From: Thalassia testudinum
Taxonomy: Eukaryota; Streptophyta; Magnoliopsida; Alismatales; Hydrocharitaceae
Length of the DNA: 64,000 bases
Direction of reading: 5' to 3'
Assembly (NCBI GenBank): GCA_037157565.1
Contig: JAZHRO010000073.1
Coordinates: 92,172,001 to 92,236,000, forward strand
In this document: positions 43,879-55,436 of the stretch, in pieces
How the letters are laid out: every line of letters begins with the position of its first letter
Numbering within the stretch: position 1 is the stretch's first letter
Program-made: the position numbers and the translations under genes
Notes under the pieces: generated by a model
Seen by the model: the letters and a program-made list of their open reading frames with translations, nothing else
Database searches by the model: none
What the model was told of the DNA's origin: nothing

Positions 43879-45443
43879 GGCACGGCTTAGCATTAATTAT
43901 TTTCTCTTGCTTAAAGTGGATCTCATCCCCTTCTCTTTCTTTCTTTTGTGTGTGCAGGAACTACAGCGGGAAGGCAGGAATCTGGAAGCGAGGGCTCAAA
44001 CATCCTTTTCTTCCTGCGAAAATTCAGGTTGGTTCCTCTTTCTGGTCACATAATTAATTAAAACTACCAAAAATATATTAAAATTGGCTTTCAGGACCCC
44101 AAACAACTTGATTAAGTGTAGTGGTGCCTTATAAAATCCATTATTTGCTTGTATGCTTCTTTAGCACCACTCCATTGTAAGTATTGGTGTTCTGTTTTTC
44201 AAGTCCAGATTTCTATCTGGACTTGAAAAATCGATTCCTAACACCACTGGCCTTCTAAAATTATAAACTTTCATAGAGTGATTCCCAATTAAGTTTCAAA
44301 CATTTTTTCCAAATTTCAGATCAATTGGATTTGTATTTAATTTTTAAAAATTCATGGATTGCAGAAGGGTCACACCCTTTAATCTTCCTATTTTTCTACA
44401 ATCCGTGAATTTTTAGAATTTTTATACTCATCCAATTTTTGTGAAATTTAGTTTTATGGAATCCTTGTAAAATTTTACACATCATATAAAATCACAAAAA
44501 TTTTCTGATGTCAGTGGTAATACTGAAAAGTCTACAATACCCACGGGTATCATTTCTGGACTTTGACACCAGTACAATTAAAAATTTAAAATAATTATCA
44601 AACAAATTCTTAAAATCTTACAAAAATATTTTTTGGAATCCTTGTTTTATTTTCTTCAAAGTAGTGGTGTTTTTTGACTTGTTTGGACCACTACTTAATT
44701 CTGAAAGCCTAAAAATAATTCATTGGTAGTAAAACTTCTATCTTAGGGATAATTGGCTTAGGGCTTCTTCTTTCCTTTTAGAGACTCAATTAAAAGGAAA
44801 TATACAATCACTCATACAACTTGTTTTCCTTTGATTGTGGATTTTCAAACTTGTTTGAAAATTTAATTAGAAAAACCCTAAAACACATTTGATTAAATTG
44901 AATCCTAAAAGACATAAATACAAGAAAATTGTGTGACAACTTGATTTTCATTGGAGCCACTCTCCAATTCCTACACACACACAAAAAAATCAAATAACAG
45001 GGCAACAACCCAATAAACGTCCTCCACATTCCATGTGCACTATAGCATCCTAGTCCTAATTAAAATTTGTAGCAACTTGACCCCTAAGGCTTTACCAACT
45101 TAGGCTTGCTATTTAGGTCTTAAGTTCACTTTAGTTAATACCAATTCTGTCATCTGTATCTGGTGTTCAGGCTGAGGGGCTGTGTCAAACGACCAGGCGC
45201 GGGTTTGTACAAGCACCTGGGGTCTTCCCTGGGAAACGTTTGGGCCCAAACCTACCCTTAAGCAACTTGGCTAGATTTGTTGACAGAACGGGTATTCACT
45301 ATTGACTACTTATTTCCTATATAGACCAAGTCTTAGGTTATTAGGGAGTCACATTTAAGTTAGGTCTAGTTTTGTTTGTTTGATTTGCACACTTTCTCTC
45401 ATCTCTATCTCTTCTCCTCCCCTCCAAGTCTTCCAAGTAGTGC
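43879..45443 (+). other. Leader of element D
   Basis: Non-coding, 1.56 kb. At about 45172-45215 (GAGGGGCTGTGTCAAACGAC) it keeps a diverged form of the block found in the E, I and J leaders, again about 250 nt before gag. ORFs 43812-44057 and 44808-45029 are incidental. Confidence 0.78.
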
Positions 45444-47400
45444 ATGCACGGGCGACGGTCCCAAAAGCCACACCTCAAGGGACCATCTGATTTCGCCCCC
45501 CGTAGCAAGAAATCATTGTTTTCTTCCCCGTGGTCTTCTAAAAAAATGGAAAACCCAGGAAGCCATCAAAAAAATTCTGCTTCCACTTCTAACCCGTCAG
45601 CTGACCCACAAGCTGACTCCACCCTCCCTCGCCTTCCTAACTTGGAGCAACCAGAAATACCAGCAGGGACAGGTGGCCCTCCAATTATAACCCATAATAC
45701 AAATCCCTTTGCATTAACGGTCGACCATTTGGCTCGACTACAACAAAATCAAGAAGATCTAGCTAGGACTGTCACGAACCTAGCTAATCAAGGACAAAAT
45801 CCACCACCCCGCCAACAGCCTGTTGTTCCTCTTAAGGATTTCTATGATCCTTCCAATTATGAGGAAAGAGCAGGGGTGGTCATACCACAAGGGGATTTCG
45901 AAATCAAACCCGCCATTCTAAACCTTATCAAGCAATTTCATGGTCTTCCAAGAGAGGACCCTTTTTGTCATCTCGAGGAATTAACTGTCCTCGCTCAAAC
46001 CACTCGTTCCCGCAATGTACAGGAAGACATGTGGTTAATGAGACTCTTTCCTCTCTCTCTTAAAGACAAAGCATCACATTGGTTTAGAACAGTTGGGCAT
46101 CCTATTACCACCTGGCCCCAATTAAAAAGTGCTTTTCTTAAAAAAAATTTTCCGATCGGTCGAACAAATGCATTAAGAAGATCTATAACGACCGTTCAAC
46201 AAAAAATTGGTGAACCCTCCACGAAGCCTGGGAAAGATTTCAGGAACTTCTAAGAAGTTGTCCCCACCATGAAATTCCTCAATGGCAGCTAGTGCAGATC
46301 TTCTATCACGGATTAGAAGATCAATTAAAACGATTTGTGGATGCCTCATGTGGGGGCAATTTTCTTAACAAAGACGCCGAAAGTGCCTAGCTTCTCTTTG
46401 AAGAAATGAGTGAAAACTCATTTAACATGACTTCAATGGACACTTTTGGCAGATCACAAAACCGAAGACACGGAGTCCATGAAATTGACTCCAAAACCAC
46501 CTCTGTTCCAGTCACACAAGATGATTTATATATGTTAGCTCAACGACTGGACCAGATGCAAATTCACCAAAAGAAAATGGAAGAAAATCTCACAAACAAA
46601 CAATCTCCACACGTCCACTCTCCACACACTAACCCCCCACACATTCTCCGAAGAGAAAATCTACACAATATCGATGCCACATCTGCTGGCCAGCAAATTC
46701 CGGCTGATTTCCCGCAAGATTTAACCGGGAATTTTGACCAAAATATTTTTGATTCCACCTTGGAAAATATTTATTCTCTCCAGGAGCAATTTAGAAACCC
46801 CTCCAACACTTCCAATCAAAATTGGAGGACTAACCCGAATCACTCTTGGAAAAACCCGAATCCGATTCCTTTTCCCAAACAAAACTATTTTGGGAATTAT
46901 GGGCAACCTTTGTATCAACCTGGACCATCCCAGAATGATATTAATAATCAGGTCATGAAAACTCTGCAAGGAATGCAGACTCAAATTATAGAAGTAACCC
47001 ACATGATTACCAATTTACAACACCAAGTTAAGGTTACTCCTAATTATCGACCTATTGGGAATTTACCATCCCAACCCATGCCCAACCCAACCAATCAAAG
47101 GAATCAATTTCAAGGTGGATATCACAGTCAACCTATTCAGTCAGCACCTCAGCATCCGCCATGTTTCAATAATAGCCAGGCCCCCCATCCTCATCCTAGA
47201 AACAACCAGACTGCAGATGCAGTTACCTTGAGGAATGGGAAAACCACTCACAATACCCTGCCTGTTAAAGAAACCCGCTCTAATGACACACAGATTAACT
47301 CTTCCCCTCCTATTGTTCAGGAACCAATTCATGCAAAACAGGGCAACCCTGCCCCATTTCCACAAGCCCTCCACTCTTCAAAAAAGAAAAAGACAAAATC
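45444..47400 (+). pseudogene. gag: gag of element D, one frameshift and one stop
   Basis: Starts ATG 45444 (MHGRRSQKPHLKGP), aligned with the MLGRR start of the others. An N-terminal Pro/Asn-rich region of about 130 residues precedes PLKDFYDPSNYEE, HWFRTVGHPITTW, FPIGRTNALRRSITT. A frameshift near 46210 moves reading to the frame of EIPQWQLVQIFYHGL, VDASCGGNFLNK, then a TAG at 46388. From 46406 the frame stays open (SENSFNMTSMDTFGRS, QNWRTNPNHSWKN, AVTLRNGK) into protease and RT. No zinc knuckle. Confidence 0.88.
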
Positions 47401-48500
47401 CGAGCCCACTAAGAAGGAATTAATGGATTTATTTGGGCAAGTAGAAATTAATATCCCTATCCTAGATGCCATTAAGTATATCCCTACCTATGCAATATTC
47501 CTAAAAGATTTATGTACTCTAAAAAGGCAGCCTAAGAATTTAGGAAAGGTAATTCTTCCAGAGACAATCAACTCAGTTGTGCAGAGCCGACTGCCTCTTA
47601 AGAGAAAAGATCCCGACGCCCCCCTAATCCATGTTATCATTAATGATACCTCATTTGATCGTGCTCTATTGGATCTTGGTGCCTCAATTAATCTTATCCC
47701 CATAGTTATTTTTGAGGAATTTAAGATCGGTGAATTGAAGCCTGTTGAGGTTACTCTCCAATTAGCCGACCGATCTACGATTAAACCAAGGGGAATTGTT
47801 GAAGATGTTCTTGTCCGAGTCAAAGATTGTCTAATCGTAGTAGACTTTTTAGTCCTAGACATAGAGGTACCTGAAGCACTTAAGTTTGCCCCCATTATTC
47901 TTGGAAGACCATTCTTAGCCACCGCCCGCGCCAATATTGATTGTGATTCTGGAAAGATGAAGATCATGTGTGGCGGTGAATCTGTAACCCTAGACATTTT
48001 TCAAGCCTTTAGGAAATTCCAGAAACCAGATTTCTTTGATGATTCGGATTTAGAAATAGAAAACATTATGGAGGAAACATTGCAGATTTCCCAATTAGGT
48101 TCCCGTTTTGCTGTAAATACGGTTCCTGAACAATCTACTTTTTCTCACCCTTCCACCTCAACCACACGACCAGCTAACATTCCAGCTGACCCTTTCACTC
48201 TCACCTCACCTCTAACCCACAAAGCAGAAACTCTTTCGGAACCGGGCCTACAATTGGAATTAAAACCTTTGCCCGATTCCCTTAAATATGTCTTCCTGGG
48301 TCCAAATCAGACCCTACCCCTGATTATAAATTCTAGACTCACTGGGGCACAAGAGCACAAACTTCTCCAGGTTTTGAGTAAATATCAAAAAGCTATTGGC
48401 TGGACCCTTTCTGATCTTAAAGGCATTCATCCGTCCTATTGTACGCATCGTATATATTTAGAGGACGATTCTCGCCCCTCCCACCAACCACAAGGGCGCT
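47401..48500 (+). CDS. Protease and pro-RT linker of element D, open frame
   Basis: Part of a 784-codon ORF (46406-48760). It has the INIPILDAIKYIPTYA block, the core LLDLGASINLIP (about 47668-47703) with catalytic Asp kept, LQLADRSTIKPRGIVEDVL, and ILGRPFLATARANIDC, then a linker and LELKPLPDSLKYVFLGP. No stop occurs within the domain, so this is the most intact protease in the window. Confidence 0.88.
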
Positions 48501-49770
48501 TGAATCCTAGTATGCAGGAGGTGGTAAAAAAGGAGATTATTAAGTGGCTGGATGCTGATATCATCTACCCCATTTCTGACAACTCTTGGGTTAGTCCAAC
48601 TCAAGTTGTCCCCAAAAAGGCTGGACTAACAGTTGTCACCAATGAAAATGGGGAAAATATAGCCACTCGAACCGCTTCTTCTTGGCGCATGTGTATAGAT
48701 TACCGAAAATTAAACACCGCCACCAAGAAGGATCATTTCCCGCTCCCTTTTATTGATTAAACTTGGAGCGGTTAGCCAGATGGGAATTTTACTATTTTTT
48801 GGATGGTTATTCTGGCTATAATCAAGTGGCGGTTCATCCTGATGACCAGGACAAAACAACTTTCACCTGCCCCTTCGGAACCTTTGCTTTCCGAAGAATG
48901 CCCTTCGGTCTTTGCAACGCACCTGCGACTTTTCAAAGGTGCATGCTTTCAATTTTTTCAGACCTGGTAGGTGAATGTTTAGAAGTTTTTATGGATGACG
49001 TCTCTGTTTTTGGGGATTCTTTTGACCATTGCCTCAAAAATCTTGAAAGAACCCTCCAAAAGTGCATAGAAGTTAATCTGGTCCCCAGCTGGGAAAAAAT
49101 TCATTTCATGGTCCAAGAAGGTATTGTCTTGGGCCATGTTATTTCTAAACAAGGAATCACGGTAGATAAACCAAAAATAGATGCTATATCTAAGCTCCGA
49201 CCGCCCACTACTGTCAAACAAATCAGATCCTTTCTGGGTCATGTGGGTTTCTACCGTCGATTCATACAAAACTTTTCCCAAATCTCCAAGCCTTTAAGTC
49301 AGCTTCTTACTAAAGACCAACCATTTGATTTTAATAATAAGTGCCTGGATAGTTTTTTGAGGTTGAAGAAAGAGGTTACTGAGGCGCCAATATTGTAGGG
49401 ACCTGATTGGAATAGTCCCTTTGAATTAATGACAGATGCCTTAGATTTTGCTGTAGGGGCCGTTTTAGGGCAAAGAATTGGCAAGAAGCCCGTTGTGATC
49501 TATTATGCTAGCAAAACCCTTGATGATGCACAATGGAATTACACAGTTACTAAAAAGGAACTTCTTGCCATTGTATTTGCATTAGAAAAATTTAGATCTT
49601 ATCTGTTGGGGTCACGTGTCACTGTTTATATAGACCACTCAGCAATTAAATATTTCCTGACAAAGAAAGATGTGAAACCCTGCCTTATCCATTGGATTCT
49701 GCTGCTCCAGGAATTTGACCTGGAAATCGAGGATAAGGTGAGATTGCACAATGTAGTGGCCGACCATCTC
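48501..49770 (+). pseudogene. Reverse transcriptase and RNase H of element D
   Basis: RT shows VKKEIIKWLDADIIYPISD, CIDYRKLNTATKKDHFPL, YFLDGYSGYNQVAVHP, CPFGTFAFRRMPFG, LCNAPATFQRCML, and the active site FMDDVSVFG with M-D-D at 48991-48999. A TAA at 48758 with a frameshift breaks the frame between palm motifs; 48763-49398 is then open. A TAG at 49396 replaces Gln of LQGPDW (A and J have CAA). RNase H follows: [47 protein letters not shown], and YIDHSAIKY (A and J have T/N before DHS or NHS). Confidence 0.9.
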
Positions 49771-51150
49771 TCTCGTCTTATGACGAATGACATAATGACC
49801 CTGCCAGATCAGTTCCCTGATGAAAGTATTTTAGCTACTACAACCCTCCCTTGGTTTGCACCCATCGCAAACTACTTAGCAACAGAACAAATCCCCGCTG
49901 ATTGGCCAAAAACAAAATGGGATAAGTTCTTTGCTGATATTAAATATTATTTTTGGGAGGAGCCCGACCTTTTCCGCATTTGTGCCGATCAGGTCATCCG
50001 ACGATGTGTCCCCGATTATGAAATCCATGATATCTTAACACATTGTCACTCAATGGCCTGTGGCGGACATTTTTCGAGCAAGAAAACTGCAGCTAAAATC
50101 CTTAATGCGGGATTTTATTGCCCCAGCTTGCACAAAGATGCTCATGACTTCGTTCGGTCCAGTGTGCATTGCCAGAGCATCGGCAACATGACTCGAAAGG
50201 ATATGATGCCCCTTAATCCTATTTTAGAAGTTGAAATATTCAATGTTTGGGGCATCGACTTCATGGGACCGTTCATCAACTCTGGTGGGTATTTGTATAT
50301 ATTATTCTCAGTCGACTATGTTTCTAAATGGATAGAAGCAATACCCACCCGCACTAGTGATCACTGTGTGGTTGTCGAATTTCTTAAGAAAAATATTTTC
50401 TCAAGATTCGACATACCAAAAGCCATTATCAGTGACAGAGGCTCACATTTCACCCACTCACAATTCCGTCACCTCCTTTCTAAATACGAGGTTAATCATA
50501 AAATTTTCACACCATATCACCCCCAAACTAATGGCCAGGCTAAAGTTTCTAATCGGGAAATTAAAAATATTTTACAAAAGACGGTTAGGCCCTACCGTAA
50601 AGATTGGTCCACCAAATTGGACGACGCTTTATGGGCCTACTGTACCGCTTTTAAAACTCCGCTTGGCATGTCTCCCTTCCGTCTGATTTTTGGGAAGGCA
50701 TGCCATCTCCTGGTAGAGTTACAACATGGGGCTTTTTGGGCAATAAAACAACTCAATATGGATTTATCTGACGCCGGTAACCATAGAAAATTACAATTAA
50801 CTGAATTGGAAGAATTACGTAATTTTTCCTATGAAAATGCAAGGATTTATAAAGACCGAACAAAGAAATTTGACGATAAATATATTGTTCGGAAACACTT
50901 TGACGTTAATCAATGTGTTTGGCTTTTCGATGCGAGATTACGTCTTTTTCCTGGCAAATTAAAATCTAAGTGGACCGGCCCCTTTATTGTCCATATAACA
51001 TATCCATACGGTGCTGTTGACCTTTTTGATCCAAAAACTAATTCGACATTTCAAGTCAATGGCCAGCGTTTAAAGCACTATTTTGACCATACGCCTAGAA
51101 TTCCATCTGAATCTTTTAATTTTACTGAGCCAGCCACCCTTGATCACTAG
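49771..51150 (+). CDS. Integrase of element D, open but with catalytic and zinc-site changes
   Basis: The ORF 49429-51150 runs open through the integrase. The N-terminal zinc region is H-x-H...C; the first Cys of C-x-x-C is Ser (codon 50161-50163, VRSSVHC; A has VRSCMHC). The core has GIDFMGPF (Asp 1), IISDRGSHF (Asp 2), and [10 protein letters not shown], where the catalytic Glu codon at 50542-50544 is AAA (Lys). The C-terminus has [42 protein letters not shown] and ends TAG 51150. Full reading frame but probably dead enzyme. Confidence 0.88.
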   Translation, partial: SRLMTNDIMTLPDQFPDESILATTTLPWFAPIANYLATEQIPADWPKTKWDKFFADIKYYFWEEPDLFRICADQVIRRCVPDYEIHDILTHCHSMACGGHFSSKKTAAKILNAGFYCPSLHKDAHDFVRSSVHCQSIGNMTRKDMMPLNPILEVEIFNVWGIDFMGPFINSGGYLYILFSVDYVSKWIEAIPTRTSDHCVVVEFLKKNIFSRFDIPKAIISDRGSHFTHSQFRHLLSKYEVNHKIFTPYHPQTNGQAKVSNREIKNILQKTVRPYRKDWSTKLDDALWAYCTAFKTPLGMSPFRLIFGKACHLLVELQHGAFWAIKQLNMDLSDAGNHRKLQLTELEELRNFSYENARIYKDRTKKFDDKYIVRKHFDVNQCVWLFDARLRLFPGKLKSKWTGPFIVHITYPYGAVDLFDPKTNSTFQVNGQRLKHYFDHTPRIPSESFNFTEPATLDH

Positions 51151-52613
51151 TGCACATCACGCCCGGCTGAATGGCGTAAAAGATAGCACTGGATGGGAGG
51201 TAACCCATCAATTTTTTTCTTGCTTTCCTTTTTTCTTCTTCCAGGTTTTGTTCATCCTAAACCCGACCGTTCTTCACTAAGGTGATCCCTTTTCCCTCCT
51301 AATGCATGAGGACATGGCATTTCTTAAGCATGGGGGGTTGTTTTTAAATTTTTACGATCAATTTAGGATGTTCAAAACCTAAAAACATACAATTTTCTTT
51401 ATTTCCTGCTTGCATACCCAAAAAAAATAAAAATGTTAAAAACTTTTTGAGGAAAAATTTTGAAATCGGGACTAAGGTCGAAAAATTCACTTTTGGTACA
51501 ATGAGATTTAATCTTTAACAAACTAGGGATAAGGATATGGATCTGATCATTAGAATTCCAGGGTTTATTTTAGACTAGATCAGATATCCTTCTCTAAAAT
51601 TCCACCTAAACTCATGATAGTTCAGGTGACTTGATCCTATTTTGTAATACGGAAAGTATTTGACTTAGTTTCTGATTCAAAAACTTGCGTATCTTAAGAA
51701 ACTTCTTGTGTCTATTTTCACACACAAGCCAACACTTAAAAATAATTAAATTTTTTTTTTTTGAAAAACTCCCGTGTTTGGATTTAGTAAAAGTCTGAAG
51801 CAGATCATTGGTTTGAGTTTCCACAGCCGAGAAGAAGGAAAATACCTTCTTTGAGGACGCAATGTCAACATGTTACCGCCTCGGCGCTGCTCTATATCTA
51901 TATTTCATATCTTTAGACGGAGCATTAAAGCGCATTTTAGCAGCTCAAGTGTCTTGGACGGTGCTCTACCTATAGCATCGGAGCAAGAGCTTGAGTTTGC
52001 TTGAAGCGCCCCTTTTCATCGCATCGTGTTTTGGGGTTGTGAGCTCCTGGGTGGTGTCATGGACAGCGCTATACCGAAGTACTGGTGCCAGAGCCCCCTC
52101 GAGGAATGGTAACGGGAATGATGATCCCGACACATCTGTTGTAAGACTAAGCTAAAAATAAGCATAGGGGAGAAAAATAGTAATAATAATAATAACACGT
52201 CCTTTGGGGGAGAAAAATAATAATAATAATAATAATAACACGTCCTTATAAATGTTGGCTTTTCACAAGCACAGACATAAGGTTTTAAAGGATTTTGCAA
52301 GTTGCGAATCAAATTCACGAGCTAGAAAAATCCTAAAAACAAACATTTCAAGTCATCTGAATTAACAAGGGGTTAATTTGTGAATTTTTTGGATGATATA
52401 TTGATCCCGTTCTATCTAATGGTTGAATCCAAAAAAAAATCCCGATGTTGATCTTTAAAAAATCATGTACCTCCTGTGTTTTAATCTACCAAGGTCCCTT
52501 AATCTCTTTTTCTCCTCAAAAGTAAAAAAAAAAAAAGTAGATTTCCCAAAAATTCCATTTTCCAAAAAATTAAAGTTTTGCTAAGAGACTAGCAGAAGTT
52601 AAGCATGGGAGTG
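51151..52613 (+). other. 3' untranslated region of D
   Basis: No env-like ORF. Contains CTATA-rich blocks with GCGCTGCTCTA/GCGCTATACC motifs (51870-52130), shared with A (55860-56140), and a conserved end GAGACTAGCAGAAGTTAAGC then ATGGGAGTG before the LTR. Confidence 0.75.
52176..52236 (+). repeat. AAT microsatellite in the D 3' UTR
   Basis: Two AAT runs within an imperfect tandem duplication of a GGGAGAAAAATA...ACACGTCCTT unit. The A copy at about 55795 lacks the expansion. Confidence 0.75.
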
Positions 52614-52742
52614 TGATAAATGCCAGTTTATCATCATTCTTATGCATTAAAACTAACCTAGCTCTTAGGATTTTACTCCGCAAACGGGTTTTTGGGCTGC
52701 ATTTAGGCATAAATTAGGATAGGCATGCATTGCATTTTTTAT
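52614..52742 (+). repeat. 3' LTR of element D, first 128 bp only
   Basis: TGATAAATGCCAGTTTATCA matches the start of the 5' LTR (41606-41733) almost base for base and then stops. Confidence 0.88.
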
Positions 52743-52986
52743 AATTGTTATAATTAGGATAGGCAATTTCTTATAATTCTTCTCTCTCTTTCATAGCCAA
52801 AGGCTCCTCGACGTCCGACAACCTCCTCCATTCTTCCTTATCGTCCTTCAACAATACTAGTGGTGGATTCATCTTCCTCACTTCCTTCCGCGTGTCGCCA
52901 TACCAGCAGACACCCTTACCTCCTTTGTCTTCATCGTTTCACTCTCACTGGAGCCACCATCATCTCTGGTGTTGGCCATACCTTAT
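52743..52986. other. Unassigned 244 bp between D and A
   Basis: Includes AGGATAGGCA resembling the adjoining D LTR, then CT-rich sequence with no match I can see in the window. Confidence 0.5.
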
Positions 52987-53120
52987 TGATGTGAAAAATC
53001 GTGTGATTTGTAATTAGGGTTTTTAAGGTCGCTACAACACACAAAATTGCATATGCTTTTAAATTTCTATTCCTAGATAGGGGAGTATCTTGGGTCGTCC
53101 AAGGAGGCAAGTTTGCAATT

Positions 53121-54689
53121 CTGCATGATGTGCTTAATGAGTATGGACAAGCCGTGACTCTGGTCAGAGAACAGAAGAGGAGGGAGGCTCTGGCAATAAT
53201 CAGGGACTTGGATCTGGAAGAATGTAGGCAGTCCTTGAACCACTAGGAATAGCAGCTGAGGCAGCAGATGTAAGCTGCAGTGGGGGAAGAGGATCTGAAA
53301 ATAGAAATGGACTGGTGTGAAAGATCAAGACAGCTATGGCTTAGAAAGGGTGATGCGAACATGAAGTTTTTCCATCTTGCGGCCAGTGCTAGGAGGAGAT
53401 TTAATCTTATCTCATCAGTTAAAGTGGAAGAGAAAACTGTTACCTCTATTAGTGAAATCAGAACTGAAGCAGGTAAATATTTTAAAGAAATATCCAAGGA
53501 TGCTCCAAGAGGTTCTTGGAGGATGGCATCGGTGGATTTCCCTTGTGTCAGTGATGATCAGAGAGACATGCTTGTCACACCTATATCTGAACAAGAAGTA
53601 CTAAAACTATTAAAGATTTAAATAATGAAGGTGCTCCTGGTCCGGATCGATTTCAAGTGTTCTTTTACAAAAAGCTGTGGAGTGTTGTTAAGGTGGATGT
53701 TTTAAAGGTTATTCATGAATTTGAACTAGGCAACTCTGGTTTTGAGAGGTTGAACAAATCTTATCTGCTTTTGCTTCCTAAGAAATCAGGTGCGGAGAGA
53801 TTTTCTGATTACAGACCCATTGCACTGTCTAATTCCATCTATCTTATTATTAGTAAGGTTATAGCCAACAGATTGCTGGAGATTTTAAAGGACTTGATAA
53901 TGCCTATTCAGTCAGCTTTTCTTCCTAGGAGATCATTACAAGAGTCCTTCATTGTTGCGCAGGAGATGGTAATGGGTTGGCATAGGAGAAAGACCAAGGC
54001 CTTTTTATGGAAAGTTGACTTTTCCAAGGCCTATGATTCAATCTCCTGGTCATACTTGTGGGAGACTCTTAAAAGAAGGAAGTTTCCACCTTTATTGATA
54101 TAATGGGTGAAGAGGTGCATTACGACAACCTCTTTTTCCCCATTGATAAATGGGAAACCATGCCACTCTTGAATTCAGCCCCAGTGTGGAGTTAGGCAAG
54201 GTTGCCCAATTGCTTCTCTGATTTTCAACCTTGCTGTGGATACTTTGGCAAGATACGCCTGCAAACTGGCAATGGATGGTTTTATAAGGGAGTATTCAAT
54301 GTCTAATCATAGGGCTCTAGCCCCTATACTCCAATATGCAGATGATACTATTTTTTTGTGGAAGGGGGGAAGAGGGAAGCGCAAACACTTATACATATGG
54401 TAAAGATTTTTGGAGAGATTTCTGGTCTCAGACTGAATGGAAATAAATCCTCCCTGGTCTGCTTTGGGATGAATAGTGTGTTACAAAATGACATCTCTAC
54501 CTTTCTGGGTACACCTGTGGTTTCATTGCCTATTAAATATCTAGGTCTGCCTTTAAAATGTTCTAAGATGAAGAAAGCATATTGGTCTTTCCTTTATGAA
54601 AAGGTAGCTACGAAATTGGAGGGCTGGAGCAGTAGATATCTATCAAAAGGAAAGACAATTGGAGGGCTGGCAGCTACTGAATAGGTCAA
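53121..54689 (+). pseudogene. LINE (L1-type) reverse transcriptase fragment inside the A LTR
   Basis: A piece of a non-LTR retrotransposon ORF2 in opposite orientation to A. Signatures are LRKGDANMKFFH, LPKKSGAERFSDYRPIAL, SAFLPRRSLQESFIVAQE, KVDFSKAYDSISW (motif A Asp), CGVRQGCPIASLIF, and the active site YADD at 54335-54346. Then GLRLNGNKSSLVCFG and LPIKYLGLPLKCSKM follow. Frameshifts lie near 53600 and 54355; a stop lies at 54101. Endonuclease, 3' end and poly(A) are missing, so it is truncated at both ends and not a normal 5'-truncated insertion. Confidence 0.9.
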
Positions 54690-54699
54690 CATGGGGCTA

Positions 54700-55215
54700 C
54701 TCTAGCTGGCTTAGCTTGCTAGTTCTTTGCTAGCTGCTAAGCCAAGCTAAAGTGAGCTGGCTTCTGTTGAATGGAGCTGAGGTGAGCTGGGTCTGGTGCT
54801 CCCAGTGAGGATTGAGCTGGTTGAGACAGCTAAGGTAGCTTAGCTCAACTAGCTTGAGCTAAGCTGAGTCCCTAGGAGCTGGACTTGAGCTTCCTGAGCT
54901 GGAATGAATTCATCTTTAGCTGGCTGGAGTTGAGTGGAGCTGGATGTAGCTGGACTTGAGCTTGGATGAACTCCAGTCAACTCAGCTAAGCTAGCTAGAG
55001 CTCCCTGTGGACTAGTGGGAGCAGAGATGAGCTAGACTCAGCTAAGTTGAGCTGGATCTGAGCTGACTTGAGCTAGGGTGAGCTAAGATGAGCTCTCTTG
55101 AGCTGCTATTCAGCTGAGATGAGTTGGATGAAGTTAGGATGAGCTAACCCTTGTCCATGTGAGCTGGATTCCAACTATGGTGACTTGGATCAAGCTGAGT
55201 TCCAGCCAGTCTGAG
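54700..55215. repeat. AGCT-rich array in the A LTR
   Basis: Reverse-strand equivalent of 41835-42490, for example GAGCTGGATGTAGCTGGAC; more decayed and partly deleted. Confidence 0.68.
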
Positions 55216-55436
55216 CTTCTTTACCAGTTTCCTTCTTGAGTGCTAGGGTTTTAGTGATCTGTATATCTATTCATCCCTAACACTTAAGAAAACATATTTA
55301 AAAGACAAGAAAAATGCAATGCATGCCTATCCTAATTTATAACTAAATGCAACCCCAAAAACTTGTTTGCAGAGTAAAATCCTAAGCGCTAGGTTTGTTT
55401 TAATGCATAAGAATGATGATAAACTAGTGTTTATCA

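Larger units (their letters stand above)
41606..52742 (+). mobile_element. Element D: near-complete Athila-type retrotransposon, 3' LTR truncated
   Basis: 5' LTR 41606-43855, primer site, leader, gag-pol 45444-51150, 3' UTR and the first about 128 bp of the 3' LTR (52614-52742). This is the best-preserved coding region in the window, with two frameshifts and few stops. It forms one family with A but is clearly separate from E/J. It inserted into C. Confidence 0.92.
52987..55436 (-). repeat. 3' LTR of element A, middle replaced by LINE fragment
   Basis: Starts TGATAAACACTAGTTTATCA at 55436 and matches the D LTR to 54690 (equivalent of about 42347). It resumes at about 53120 (equivalent of about 43735) and ends at 52987. 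About 1.39 kb of LTR, including the TATA region, is missing. The AGCT array lies at 54700-55215. Confidence 0.82.

Noticed and set aside
49771..51150. A chromodomain at the integrase C-terminus
   Set aside because: The C-terminus ends soon after [12 protein letters not shown]; no chromodomain-like aromatic cage is visible, as expected for Athila and unlike chromoviruses.
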